DNA from: Streptomyces zaomyceticus
GTDB taxonomy: Bacteria > Actinomycetota > Actinomycetes > Streptomycetales > Streptomycetaceae
Reading direction: 5' to 3'
DNA length: 64,000 nt
Assembly: GCF_014656215.1 (NCBI RefSeq)
Contig: NZ_BNBZ01000007.1
Location: 124,001-188,000, forward strand
The notes under the pieces were generated by a model, which ran no database searches, had not been told where the DNA came from, and saw only the letters and a program-made list of their open reading frames with translations. A program made the translations under genes and the position numbers. This document shows positions 18,072 through 26,428 of this stretch, piece after piece (positions within the stretch are counted from its first letter, which is position 1; every line of letters begins with the position of its first letter).

Positions 18072-20255
18072 TCAGTCGCGTTTCGCTGCCTCGGTGTACG
18101 GACCGAGGCAGCGGGGCTTTCCGGACGTGATCCGCCAGAGGGTCAGCCCTTGCAGGACGGTCGTCGAGTTCTGGCTGGCCCTGGAGTGGTAGGACCTCGC
18201 CACCCCCTGGTACGTCTTGTGCTCCTCCATGAACGCGTACGACATCGCCGCGCCCGGGTACTTCGCGTTCCTCTCGACGGCGGTACGCAGCGCCTGCACC
18301 GTCCAGTACACGGCGTCGTACGACTCCACCGCGAACCGGTCGACCGGGTCCGTGACCGCGAGCCGCCAGCGCCTGCGGTACGCGGCCGCGAACTCCTTCG
18401 CGGCCGGGACCGTATCGGGGTCGGTGTAGCCCGCCCCGAAGTACCAGCCCTCGGCCGCCGCACCCGCCACGGTGAGGAACTCCGGCTGGAGCGCGGGCTC
18501 GACGCTTCCGCGCGGGCCCTCGTATCCCTGCCGCAGCAGCGCCTTGGCGCACAGGGCGGCCCGGCGCGGCGACTTCCCCAGGTACATCACGCCCGTCGGG
18601 GAGGTGGCGAGCGCGGCCCGGACCGCCGGGCCGAAGTCCTCGCTGTCCGCCGCGACCCGGTGCACGGTGACCGTGCCGCCGGCAGGCGGCGAGTCCTTCA
18701 GATTGCGGGCGGCGAGCCAGCTGTAGGTGCCGGCCGCCCGGTCCTCGATGACGGCGGTGCGGCCCAGACCGTGCTCGGTCAGGTAGCGGCCGAAGGGCGC
18801 CGACATCACATCGGGGTAGGGCCGCACCTCGAAGTAGGTGCGGGCCGGCGTCTGGCCCCGGATCACCCCGTCCGCGACCGACGGCACCACGCCGAGCACC
18901 GGCACCCTGGCATCGACGAGCGCGTTCGCCGCCCCGACGGCCGTCTCGGTGGTCGTCGGGCCGAGGACGGCGACCAGGGCCGGGTCCCGGAGGAGGGTGC
19001 GGGCCCCGGCGGCGGCCCGCTCGGGGGCTCCCCCGTCGTCCGTCACCTTGAGGATCAGGTCGAAGGGCCGGTCCGCGCGGGCGTTGAAGGTCTCCGCGGC
19101 GAGGCGCAGTCCGCGTTCCTGGGCGCGCCCGTCCGCCTTGCCGGGGCCGCTGAGATCGGTGAGGACACCGAGCGTGTACGCCGCTTTGGGCGCCCCCGTA
19201 CCGCCGCCGGTGCCGCCGCCCGGTCCGGTGCCTTGGTCGCGGCCGAGCAGCCAGGCGGTGAGGCCGCCCGTGCCCGCGACGGCCCCGGCCGCTCCGAGCA
19301 CCAGAAGACGGCGCCGCGAAGTCCCCTGCGTCTCGCCGGGGTTGAGGACGGTCGGATCGGCGACAGGCAGGTCCAGGACCCGCGAGGAGCGCTGGGCGAT
19401 CAGGGCGGGCAGACCGGTCGGCAGCCAGTCGCCCGCCGCCGGGCCCTCGTGCGGGCCGAGGGCGTCCCGTACCTCGACGGTGCCCGGCCGGTCGGCGGCG
19501 TCCTTGGCGAGACAGGCCTCGACCAGGGGCAGCAGCGGCCCGGGCAGGCCGTCGAGGTCGGGCTCCTCGTGGACGGTGCGGTAGACGACCGAGGCCACCC
19601 CGCCCGTGCCGAAGGGGCGGCGTCCGGTCAGCGCGTACGCGAGGACGCAGCCGAGCGAGAAGACGTCGCTGGCCGGTCCGACCTCCCCGGCGCCCGCGAC
19701 CCGGGCCTGTTCGGGGGCGAGGAAGCCGGGGGTGCCGATCATGGCGTCGGTGGCCGTGAGCGCGGTCGCCCCGGCGGTCCTGGCGATGCCGAAGTCGATC
19801 AGCCGGGGCCCGTCGAGGGCGAGCAGCACGTTCCCGGGCTTGACGTCCCGGTGGACGAGCCCGGCCGTGTGCATGTCGGCGAGGGCGTCGGCGAGTCGCG
19901 CGCCGAGCGCCCGCACGGTCGGCTCGGGCAGGGCGCCGTGCAGGGCGACGGCCTCGGCGAGCGAGGGCCCGGGCACGTACTCGGTCGCGAGCCACGGCTC
20001 GCGGGCCTCCGGATCGGCGCCGAGGACGCGGACGACCCAGCGGCCGGTGATCCTCTCGGCGGCCCGCGCCTCGCGGCGGAACCGCTCCCGGAAGCCGGGG
20101 TCGGTGGCGTGCTCGGCCCGGATGAGCTTGAGCGCGGCGAGCGCACCGCCGGCGGAACGGGCGAGGTAGACCACGCCCATGCCGCCGGCGCCGAGCCGCC
20201 CGAGCAGCCGGTAGCCGGCGATCGAGGAGGGATCGGCCTTCTTGAGTGGCTGCAC
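18072..20255 (-). CDS. Receptor Ser/Thr kinase fused to extracellular substrate-binding domain, copy 2
   Basis: This is a 727-residue protein. Residues 14-270 are a PknB-like kinase with the glycine loop GRLGAGGMGVVYLA, Lys43, catalytic Asp137 in HRDVKPGN and DFG at 154-156. A basic SRRRLLVLG motif (313-321) and one hydrophobic segment (317-337) follow, then a Gly/Thr linker. Residues 360-727 are a periplasmic-binding-protein type I domain of the branched-chain amino-acid receptor class, starting LGVLTDLSGPG. The GTG start at 20255 is two bases after the previous stop. It is a tandem paralogue of the next entry. The ligand is unknown. The kinase would sense a small molecule outside and phosphorylate cytoplasmic targets. 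Confidence 0.9.
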   Translation of the reverse strand: MQPLKKADPSSIAGYRLLGRLGAGGMGVVYLARSAGGALAALKLIRAEHATDPGFRERFRREARAAERITGRWVVRVLGADPEAREPWLATEYVPGPSLAEAVALHGALPEPTVRALGARLADALADMHTAGLVHRDVKPGNVLLALDGPRLIDFGIARTAGATALTATDAMIGTPGFLAPEQARVAGAGEVGPASDVFSLGCVLAYALTGRRPFGTGGVASVVYRTVHEEPDLDGLPGPLLPLVEACLAKDAADRPGTVEVRDALGPHEGPAAGDWLPTGLPALIAQRSSRVLDLPVADPTVLNPGETQGTSRRRLLVLGAAGAVAGTGGLTAWLLGRDQGTGPGGGTGGGTGAPKAAYTLGVLTDLSGPGKADGRAQERGLRLAAETFNARADRPFDLILKVTDDGGAPERAAAGARTLLRDPALVAVLGPTTTETAVGAANALVDARVPVLGVVPSVADGVIRGQTPARTYFEVRPYPDVMSAPFGRYLTEHGLGRTAVIEDRAAGTYSWLAARNLKDSPPAGGTVTVHRVAADSEDFGPAVRAALATSPTGVMYLGKSPRRAALCAKALLRQGYEGPRGSVEPALQPEFLTVAGAAAEGWYFGAGYTDPDTVPAAKEFAAAYRRRWRLAVTDPVDRFAVESYDAVYWTVQALRTAVERNAKYPGAAMSYAFMEEHKTYQGVARSYHSRASQNSTTVLQGLTLWRITSGKPRCLGPYTEAAKRD
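18085..18112. terminator. Hairpin inside the 3' end of the kinase gene, likely korAB terminator
   Basis: An 11-bp perfect stem, GCTGCCTCGGT with a six-base loop, lies 28 bases after the korB stop but within the coding sequence of the convergent kinase gene (the codons before its stop). The 15-base gap between the two genes has no terminator of its own. Confidence 0.6.
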
Positions 20256-20257
20256 GC

Positions 20258-22513
20258 TCAGGCCTTCTTGGGCTTCTTGGGCTTGTTGGGTTCCGCGGGC
20301 GCGGGACCCAGGAACTTGTAGGCCCCGTTCTGCACGCCGTAGAGGAAGGTGCCCATACCTCTGAGCTCGCCGTTGTCGGCGAACGAGTAACCGCCCATGG
20401 CCCCGGTGTACTCCTGCTTGCGCAGCGCCTCCCACAGGCCCTTGCGGGTGAGCGGGCCCTTGGCGGCGTTCGAGGAGAGCCAGGACGTGACCAGGTTGAC
20501 CACGTCGAAGGACTCGCCGGTGTAGAAGGCGGGGGTGGTGCCGTAGCGCTTGCGGTGGGCGTCGAGGAAGTCCTGGGCGGCCTTGCGGTCGGCCGCCTTC
20601 TGCTTGGTGTCGGCGGCCCGCTGGACGGGGTCGACGACGGGCGCGCAGACGTACCAGCCCTCGGCGGCGGTCCCGGCCTCCTTCAGGAATTCCGACCCGA
20701 AGACGTGCTGGCCGGCGAACCGGGGCCCGGTGAAGCCGAGTTGCGTCAGGGCGCGGGCGGCGAGCACGGCCGTGGAGCGGAGACCGCAGTGGACGTACGC
20801 GTCGATGCCGGCGTCGACCATCTCGCCGATGACCCGGCGGTAGTCGGTGACCCCGGCCGGGACCACTCGGAAGTGCGGCTCGATGCCGGCGTACCGGAAC
20901 CCGAAGCGGGCGCCGGCGGTGCACTGCCAGCCGTACTGGTCGTCGGAGCGTTCCTGGAGGACTCCCGGGCGCCGGATCTGCGGCAGCAGCGTGGCGGACC
21001 AGGCGAGGTAGGTGCCCGCCAGGATGTGGTTCGGGACGGCGCGGAGGACGGTCGTGTTCCGCGAGGAGCCGGCGTCTTCGCGCAGGGTGAAGAGGTTGTA
21101 GCCCGCCGAGGTGGTGAGGAGCGGCATGCCGGCCTCCTCGAAGGCGGGCAGCGCGGTGACGCCGGTGGCGTCGGAGGTGGGGCCGAGGGTGGCGATCACG
21201 GTGGGGTCGGAGGTGAGCCGACGGGCGGCGGCGAGGGCGCCGGCGACCTCCCCGCGGTCGTCGGAGACCTTGAGTTCGAGGGTGAAGGGCTTGCCCTTGT
21301 GCGCGGCGTTGAACAGCTCGACGGCGAGCCGGGCACCGCGCTCCTGGGCCCGGCCGATCTCCCGGGCGGGCCCGGAGAGGTCGGCGAGGACGCCGATGGC
21401 CCAGGTGTTCCGGGGCTTCGGCGCGGGGTGCTTCGCGTCGGTGTCGTCCCGCCCGGAGTCCCACAGGGCGTACCCGCCGCCGCCCGCCGCGAGCACCGCG
21501 GCACCGGCGCCGAGCAGCAGGAAGCCGCGCCTGCTGGGCCGGGCCGGGGCGGCGGCGTCCGTGCCGTGCGCGGTCGGGTCGATGTCGGGTAGGGCCAGCA
21601 TGGCCGTCGAGCGGGTGGCGATGGTGGTGACGACGGGTGCGGGCAGCCAGTCGGAGGGGGCGCCGGGGGTGTCCTCGGTGAGCCGGGCGGCGATCTCCTC
21701 GGCGGTGGGGCGTGCGGCCGGTTCCTTGGCGAGGCACTGCCGTACGAGGTCGAGCAGCGGCTCCGGTACGCCGGCGAGGTCGGGCTCGTCGTGCACGGTC
21801 CGGTAGAGGAGGGCGTCCACGGCGCCCCTCCCGAACGGCGGGCGGCCGGTGGTCGCGAAGGCGAGCAGACAGCCGAGGGCGAAGACGTCTGAGGCGGGGC
21901 CGATCTCGGCGGCGCGGGCCTCGGCCTGTTCGGGGGCGAGGAAGCCGGGCGTGCCGACGATCATGTCGGCCGAGGTCAGCCCGGTCTCCCCGGTGGCACG
22001 GGCGATGCCGAAGTCGATCAGCCGGGGGCCGTCGACGGCGAGCAGGATGTTGCCGGGCTTCACGTCGCGGTGGACGATCCCGGCCGCGTGGACGGCGGCG
22101 AGCGCGCGGGCGACGGCGCCGCCGAGGATCCGTACGCTCCGCTCGGGCAGCGGACCGTGGGCGAGAACGGCCTCGCCGAGGGACGGGCCCGGCACGAAGG
22201 CGGTGGCCATCCACGGCTCGGGGGCGTCGGGATCGGCGCCGGTCACGGGGACGGCCCAGGGGCTGACGACCCGGCGGGCGGCCTCGACCTCGCGGCGGAA
22301 GCGGGCCCGGAAGTCGGCCTGGTCGGCCTGGTCGGCGTGGGTGACCTTGACGGCGGCGAGCTCGCCGCTGTCGGTGCGGCCGAGGTAGACGACGCCCATG
22401 CCGCCGGCGCCGAGGCGGCCCAGGAGGCGGTAGCCGGCGATCGACGAGGGGTCGGAGGGCAGGAGCGCCTGGAGGGCGCCGGGCTGGGGGCCGGGCTGGG
22501 CCATCGGGCTCAT
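20258..22513 (-). CDS. Receptor Ser/Thr kinase fused to extracellular substrate-binding domain, copy 1
   Basis: This is a 751-residue protein. The kinase domain is at about 28-285 (glycine loop GRLGAGGMGVVYLG, Lys56, HRDVKPGN with Asp150, DFG at 167-169, GTPGFLAPEQ). A classical twin-arginine sequence, SRRGFLLLG (327-335), leads into a hydrophobic segment to about 350. A type I periplasmic-binding domain spans 371-735, starting IGVLADLSGPA. A Lys/Pro-rich tail ends the protein. The ATG at 22513 overlaps the lipoprotein stop as ATGA. The membrane segment's resemblance to a Tat signal is unusual for a receptor kinase. Confidence 0.9.
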   Translation of the reverse strand: MSPMAQPGPQPGALQALLPSDPSSIAGYRLLGRLGAGGMGVVYLGRTDSGELAAVKVTHADQADQADFRARFRREVEAARRVVSPWAVPVTGADPDAPEPWMATAFVPGPSLGEAVLAHGPLPERSVRILGGAVARALAAVHAAGIVHRDVKPGNILLAVDGPRLIDFGIARATGETGLTSADMIVGTPGFLAPEQAEARAAEIGPASDVFALGCLLAFATTGRPPFGRGAVDALLYRTVHDEPDLAGVPEPLLDLVRQCLAKEPAARPTAEEIAARLTEDTPGAPSDWLPAPVVTTIATRSTAMLALPDIDPTAHGTDAAAPARPSRRGFLLLGAGAAVLAAGGGGYALWDSGRDDTDAKHPAPKPRNTWAIGVLADLSGPAREIGRAQERGARLAVELFNAAHKGKPFTLELKVSDDRGEVAGALAAARRLTSDPTVIATLGPTSDATGVTALPAFEEAGMPLLTTSAGYNLFTLREDAGSSRNTTVLRAVPNHILAGTYLAWSATLLPQIRRPGVLQERSDDQYGWQCTAGARFGFRYAGIEPHFRVVPAGVTDYRRVIGEMVDAGIDAYVHCGLRSTAVLAARALTQLGFTGPRFAGQHVFGSEFLKEAGTAAEGWYVCAPVVDPVQRAADTKQKAADRKAAQDFLDAHRKRYGTTPAFYTGESFDVVNLVTSWLSSNAAKGPLTRKGLWEALRKQEYTGAMGGYSFADNGELRGMGTFLYGVQNGAYKFLGPAPAEPNKPKKPKKA

Positions 22514-23340
22514 GACTGGGCTCCCCACTGCTTCTTGACGCGGTCCTGCATGATGACGTTGGCCCGGACCTGGGCGTCGGTGATGTTCGCCTCGGTGTAG
22601 CCGGGGGCTCCCTTGATGACGGTGGCGAAGCTGACCTGCCCGATGCGGGTCTGGAACCAGGTGTAGAACTGCGGTTTCTCGAAGGCGTCGTTGAGGTACG
22701 AGCCGCGCTCGACGATGAGGTCGTCCGTGGTGGAGTGTTCGTCGTAAGGGGGGCTGACCGACGTGAGGCCGCTGATGCGTTCGCCCTCGCTCAGCCGCTG
22801 GTCGGTGCAGCGCAGCGCCTCCTCCAGGGTCTCGGCCATCTCCCAGCCGGCGTCGGACCCGGTGCGGTGGATGGTGACGGTGGCGGCGACGCGCACGACT
22901 CCCTTGCCTCCCGCGGCCGGGATCTCGCTGTAGGAGGTGACGCTGTAGAGGACGGAGCCCGGCAGGCTGCCCGCTTCCCAGGTGCATTGCTCGTCGAGGA
23001 CCGGCCAGGAGCCGGGGGCGCTGAGGAACGGGCTGCGCTCGACGTACTCGGGCCCCCAGGCGTCCGGCCCCGCCACGACGGCGAGTGCCAGCCGTTTCGC
23101 CTCGGCCGCGGTGCGCGGGGCCTTCTTCGGGTCCAGGGTGACGACCCGTCCGCTCGCTGTCGGGGACGGGGTCGGGGTCCCGGACGCGCTGGTGCTCGGT
23201 GTGCTTCGGGGCGGTTTCCCGTCGCCCCCGCCGTCTCCCGGCGAACAGGCCGCCAGGAGTGCCATGCCCGCCGCCACCACGGCACCGGTGCGCAGCGCTC
23301 TTCCGTACGTGTCCCTCACGATTCCCCCACGGTCGCTCAC
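22510..23340 (-). CDS. Putative secreted lipoprotein, unknown function
   Basis: This protein has 276 residues from the GTG at 23340 (269 from a GTG at 23319). A signal peptide ends in the lipobox LLAAC near residue 32, so it should be lipid-anchored outside the membrane. A Ser/Thr/Pro linker follows (about 42-63), then a soluble domain with three scattered cysteines (CTW, RCTD) and no recognised family. It is the first gene of the receptor-kinase cluster, with translation coupled to the first kinase. It may help present or sense the same ligand; this is inference from context only. Confidence 0.8.
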   Translation of the reverse strand: MSDRGGIVRDTYGRALRTGAVVAAGMALLAACSPGDGGGDGKPPRSTPSTSASGTPTPSPTASGRVVTLDPKKAPRTAAEAKRLALAVVAGPDAWGPEYVERSPFLSAPGSWPVLDEQCTWEAGSLPGSVLYSVTSYSEIPAAGGKGVVRVAATVTIHRTGSDAGWEMAETLEEALRCTDQRLSEGERISGLTSVSPPYDEHSTTDDLIVERGSYLNDAFEKPQFYTWFQTRIGQVSFATVIKGAPGYTEANITDAQVRANVIMQDRVKKQWGAQS

Positions 23341-23404
23341 ACGATCCCCCGGTCGGTGAAGGAGATCGTACGGCTCCGTGGATCAACCGGGCGGGGCTAC
23401 AACG

Positions 23405-23806
23405 TCATTGGGACGCTTCTCGCACGGTGTCGTAACGCACACGCGCCTTCTCCACCTCGTCGAGACTGCTCGCGGTCCACCGGGCGAGCTCCCAGACCTG
23501 GCGGGCGGCCTCCTCGCCGAGTCCGGTGAGGCTGTAGTCGACGCGGGGCGGGATGACGGGCTTGGCGTCGCGGTGGACGAAGCCGTCGCGCTCCAGGGTC
23601 TGGAGGGTCTGGGTGAGCATCTTCTCGCTGACGCCGCCGACCGCGCGGCGCAGCTCGCTGAAGCGGTACGAGCGCTCCCGCAGGGCGATGAGGATGAGGA
23701 CGCCCCAGCGGCTGGTGACGTGCTCCAGGACGCGGCGCTCCGGGCACATGGCGTCCGCCACGACGGTCCCCGGCAGGTCGTGCGGCACTTTGTCACTTAC
23801 TCCCAT
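23405..23806 (-). CDS. HxlR-family winged-helix transcriptional regulator
   Basis: This 133-residue, small MarR/HxlR-type DNA-binding protein has Cys21 in the N-terminal segment ADAMCPERRVLEHVTSRWG. A conserved Cys in this place serves as a redox or quinone sensor in YodB, HypR and QorR. The winged helix spans about 35-110 (RFSELRRAVGGVSEKMLTQTL). It is divergent from the quinone-reductase-like gene at 23914, the usual layout for a repressor and its target. Confidence 0.92.
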   Translation of the reverse strand: MGVSDKVPHDLPGTVVADAMCPERRVLEHVTSRWGVLILIALRERSYRFSELRRAVGGVSEKMLTQTLQTLERDGFVHRDAKPVIPPRVDYSLTGLGEEAARQVWELARWTASSLDEVEKARVRYDTVREASQ

Positions 23807-23810
23807 ACCA

Positions 23811-23868
23811 GTACCTTACTTCAAAGTGGGTACTTACGAAAGGTTAGCGCCAGCCGTACGGTAAGTGC
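23811..23868. promoter_or_regulatory. Repeated half-sites and promoter between hxlR-type and quinone reductase genes
   Basis: Related half-sites GTACCTTAC (23811-23819), GTACTTAC (23830-23837) and the inverted GTAAGTGC (23861-23868) fill the gap; a further copy, GTCACTTAC, overlaps the regulator's first codons. A -10-like TACGGT (23857-23862) for the plus-strand gene lies 17-18 bases after a weak TTACGA -35, inside the repeat cluster. This is the expected place for autorepression and target repression. Confidence 0.6.
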
Positions 23869-23913
23869 ATCGCCCGGCGCACCCCGCGCCTCCCACCGGA
23901 AGAAGGAAGCACC

Positions 23914-24789
23914 ATGAGCATCGTCGTCACCGGAGCCACCGGACAGCTCGGCCGTCTCGTCGTCGACGCCCTCCTCGCCGGCGGGTCCGCCGTTCCCGCC
24001 GAGTCCGTCGTCGCCGTCGTCCGCGACAAGGAGAAGGCGGCCGACCTCGCGGAGCGCGGTGTCGAGCTGCGCATCGCCGACTACAGCCGCCCGGAGACCC
24101 TGGCCGAGGCCTTCGAGGCCGGTGACCGGGTGCTGCTCATCTCGGGCAGCGAGGTCGGCCGGCGCGTCGCCCAGCACGCCGCCGTGATCGACGCCGCCAA
24201 GGCCGCGGGCGTCGCCCAGCTCGCGTACACCGGCGTCCTCGGCGGCGACGAGGCCGACTTCGACCTGGCGGCGGAGCACAAGGAGACCGAGCGGCTGATC
24301 CTCGGCTCGGGCCTGCCGTACACCCTCCTCCGCAACGGCTGGTACACGGAGAACTACACCGCCAACCTCGCCCCCGTCCTGGCCCACGGCGCCGTCGTCG
24401 CCAACGCCGGCGAGGGCCGGATCGCCTCCGCGTCCCGCGCCGACTACGCCGCCGCGGCGGCCGCCGTCCTGACCGGCCCCGCCGAGGAGCACCTGAACAA
24501 GGCGTACGAGCTGAGCGGCGACACCGCCTGGTCGCTCGCCGAGTACGCGGCCGAGGTCGCCGCGCAGACCGGCCGGGAGATCACGTACAGCAACGTGCCC
24601 GCCGAGGCGCACCTCGCGATCCTCACCGGGGCCGGGGTGCCGGAGGCCTTCGCCGAGATCCTGGTCGACGTCGACCGGGCCGTCGAGCAGGGCGCGCTCG
24701 CCGTGCGGACCGGCGACCTGGCCCGCCTGATCGGCCGTCCGACCACCCCGATCGCCGTGACGATCAAGGAAGCGCTGAACGGCTCCTGA
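23914..24789 (+). CDS. NmrA-like NAD(P)-binding protein, probable NAD(P)H:quinone reductase
   Basis: This 291-residue protein has an atypical SDR/NmrA fold with the nucleotide-binding start VTGATGQLGRLVVDALL and similarity in layout to QorB/YtfG quinone reductases. The segment LPYTLLRNGWYTENYTANL is typical of this group. The ATG is preceded by GAAGAAGGAAGC. With its divergent HxlR partner it likely forms a quinone- or electrophile-response pair that detoxifies quinones in the cytoplasm. Confidence 0.85.
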   Translation: MSIVVTGATGQLGRLVVDALLAGGSAVPAESVVAVVRDKEKAADLAERGVELRIADYSRPETLAEAFEAGDRVLLISGSEVGRRVAQHAAVIDAAKAAGVAQLAYTGVLGGDEADFDLAAEHKETERLILGSGLPYTLLRNGWYTENYTANLAPVLAHGAVVANAGEGRIASASRADYAAAAAAVLTGPAEEHLNKAYELSGDTAWSLAEYAAEVAAQTGREITYSNVPAEAHLAILTGAGVPEAFAEILVDVDRAVEQGALAVRTGDLARLIGRPTTPIAVTIKEALNGS

Positions 24790-24804
24790 CCCGCCCTCCC
24801 GGCC

Positions 24805-24859
24805 GTCATGACCGTATTGCGGTACGGGCATGACAACCTGCCCCGTGCGGCGCTACCTT
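24805..24859 (+). promoter_or_regulatory. rarD promoter with hairpin over the -35
   Basis: A 12-bp inverted repeat with one mismatch (24805-24816 and 24823-24834, core GTCATG...CATGAC) overlaps a -35-like ATGACA (24830-24835). TACCTT at 24854-24859 follows after 18 bases. The hairpin could also end transcripts from the preceding gene or serve as an operator. Confidence 0.45.
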
Positions 24860-24893
24860 CGACAGGACAGCGCGGCACAGGGCGGGAGGTCCG

Positions 24894-25958
24894 GTGAAGA
24901 CGGAGAACGAGGACAGAGCAGGATTGCTCTACGGGATCGGCGCCTACGGCATGTGGGGTCTGGTCCCGCTCTTCTGGCCGCTGCTCAAGCCCGCCGGGGC
25001 GATCGAGATCCTCGCCCACCGGATGGTGTGGTCCCTGGCCTTCGTCGGCCTCGCCCTGCTCGCCCTGCGCCGCTGGGGCTGGATACGCGAGCTCCTCCGC
25101 AGCCCGCGCAAGCTCGGCCTCATCACCGTCGCCGCCGCCGTGATCACGGTGAACTGGGGCCTGTACATCTGGTCCGTGAACACGGGCCATGTCGTCGAGG
25201 CCTCCCTCGGCTACTTCATCAACCCGCTCGTCACCATCGCCCTCGGCGTCCTCGTCCTCCAGGAACGGCTGCGCCCCGCGCAGTGGGCCGCGGTCGGCAT
25301 CGGCTTCGCCGCGGTCCTCGTCCTCGCGATCGGATACGGGCAGCCGCCCTGGATCTCGCTCACCCTCGCCTTCTCCTTCGCCCTCTACGGCCTGGTGAAG
25401 AAGAAGGTGAACATCGGCGGCCTGGAGTCGCTCGCCGCCGAGACGGCCGTCCAGTTCCTGCCCGCCCTCGGCTACCTCGTCTGGCTCGGCACCCAGGACT
25501 CCCTCGCCTTCGGCTCCCACGGCGCCGGCCACACGGCCCTGCTCGCCGCCACCGGCATCGTCACGGCGGTCCCGCTCGTCTGCTTCGGGGCTGCGGCGAT
25601 CCGCGTCCCCCTGTCGACGCTCGGACTCCTCCAGTACCTGGCGCCGACCTTCCAGTTCCTGCTCGGGATCCTCTACTTCCACGAGGCGATGCCTCCGGAG
25701 CGCTGGGCGGGCTTCGCCCTCGTCTGGCTGGCCCTGACGATCCTGACCTGGGACGCCCTGCGGACGGCCCGCCGCAGCCGGGCCGCGGTCGAGGCGGCCA
25801 AGGCGACGGCCGCGGCGGACGAGTCCGTGGCGGTGGCGATGGCAGCCGGGGTGGCCGCGCCGTCGGTGGTGCCCACGACGGCAGCGGTGTCGGCGTCGGC
25901 ACCGGCACCGGTCGAGGAGACCCCGGTCTCCGCGCCGTCCGCCCCTACGGGGCGCTGA
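24894..25958 (+). CDS. rarD: RarD/EamA-family transporter
   Basis: This 354-residue permease of the drug/metabolite transporter superfamily has about ten membrane helices and the RarD pattern (GIGAYGMWGLVPLFWPLL at the start, VNWGLYIWSVNTGHVVEASL, GYFINPLVTIALGVL). The C-terminal 50 residues are an Ala/Val/Pro-rich soluble tail. The GTG start has GGGAGGT upstream. The substrate is not known for this family member; E. coli RarD is linked to chloramphenicol sensitivity. Confidence 0.92.
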   Translation: MKTENEDRAGLLYGIGAYGMWGLVPLFWPLLKPAGAIEILAHRMVWSLAFVGLALLALRRWGWIRELLRSPRKLGLITVAAAVITVNWGLYIWSVNTGHVVEASLGYFINPLVTIALGVLVLQERLRPAQWAAVGIGFAAVLVLAIGYGQPPWISLTLAFSFALYGLVKKKVNIGGLESLAAETAVQFLPALGYLVWLGTQDSLAFGSHGAGHTALLAATGIVTAVPLVCFGAAAIRVPLSTLGLLQYLAPTFQFLLGILYFHEAMPPERWAGFALVWLALTILTWDALRTARRSRAAVEAAKATAAADESVAVAMAAGVAAPSVVPTTAAVSASAPAPVEETPVSAPSAPTGR

Positions 25959-25984
25959 CGCCACTCCCCCGAGAACCGCCGCCC

Positions 25985-26017
25985 GAGACGCCCGCCGGAG
26001 GAATCCGCGGGCGTCTC
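25985..26017. terminator. Bidirectional terminator between rarD and a convergent gene
   Basis: A perfect 11-bp stem, GAGACGCCCGC pairing with its complement at 26007-26017, has an 11-base loop. It lies just after rarD and touches the stop codon of the convergent small gene. Confidence 0.75.
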
Positions 26018-26333
26018 ACGCGTCCAGCAGGTCGTGCTCCCGGATCAGCCAGCAGACCGCCGTCAGACGCAGGGTCGCGAAGTCGTGGCCGCTGGGCTCG
26101 GTCCAGTCGACCCGGCTCAGCCAGTCGGTGAACCCGAGGACGTAGTCGGCGAGCTCCTCGCGCCGGACGGTCCGGCCCCCGGGGCCCCGCTGGGCGGGGA
26201 TCAGCGCCTCGCGCACGGCGGCGGCGTGCTGGTCGACGGCGGCCGCGAGCCCGGGCTCGGAGGGGATCTCCGAGAGCCGGGGCATGTACGTGGCGGCGAC
26301 ATCGATCAGCGGGCAGCCGGGCGAATCGTTCAT
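26016..26333 (-). CDS. Small uncharacterised actinobacterial protein
   Basis: This 105-residue soluble protein has no signal or membrane segment. The C-terminal half contains a run of Trp and Asp ([19 protein letters not shown], then [13 protein letters not shown]). It resembles short Streptomyces hypothetical proteins (possibly the DUF6401 group, from memory), but no function can be given. GGAGGG lies right before the ATG. It is divergent from the DUF4291 gene. Confidence 0.75.
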   Translation of the reverse strand: MNDSPGCPLIDVAATYMPRLSEIPSEPGLAAAVDQHAAAVREALIPAQRGPGGRTVRREELADYVLGFTDWLSRVDWTEPSGHDFATLRLTAVCWLIREHDLLDA

Positions 26334-26428
26334 CCCTCCACGTTAGGGGCGTACGGGGGCGTTCGGACCGTGAGCTTGGTCGCACAATCCGGTGGCCCTT
26401 CCCCGGCGCTTCGGCCACCCTGAGGCCC

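Noticed and set aside
18072-22214. A single 1380-residue frame covering both receptor kinases
   Set aside because: Its first half is the wrong frame of the upstream kinase. The real boundary is the stop at 20258 and the GTG at 20255.
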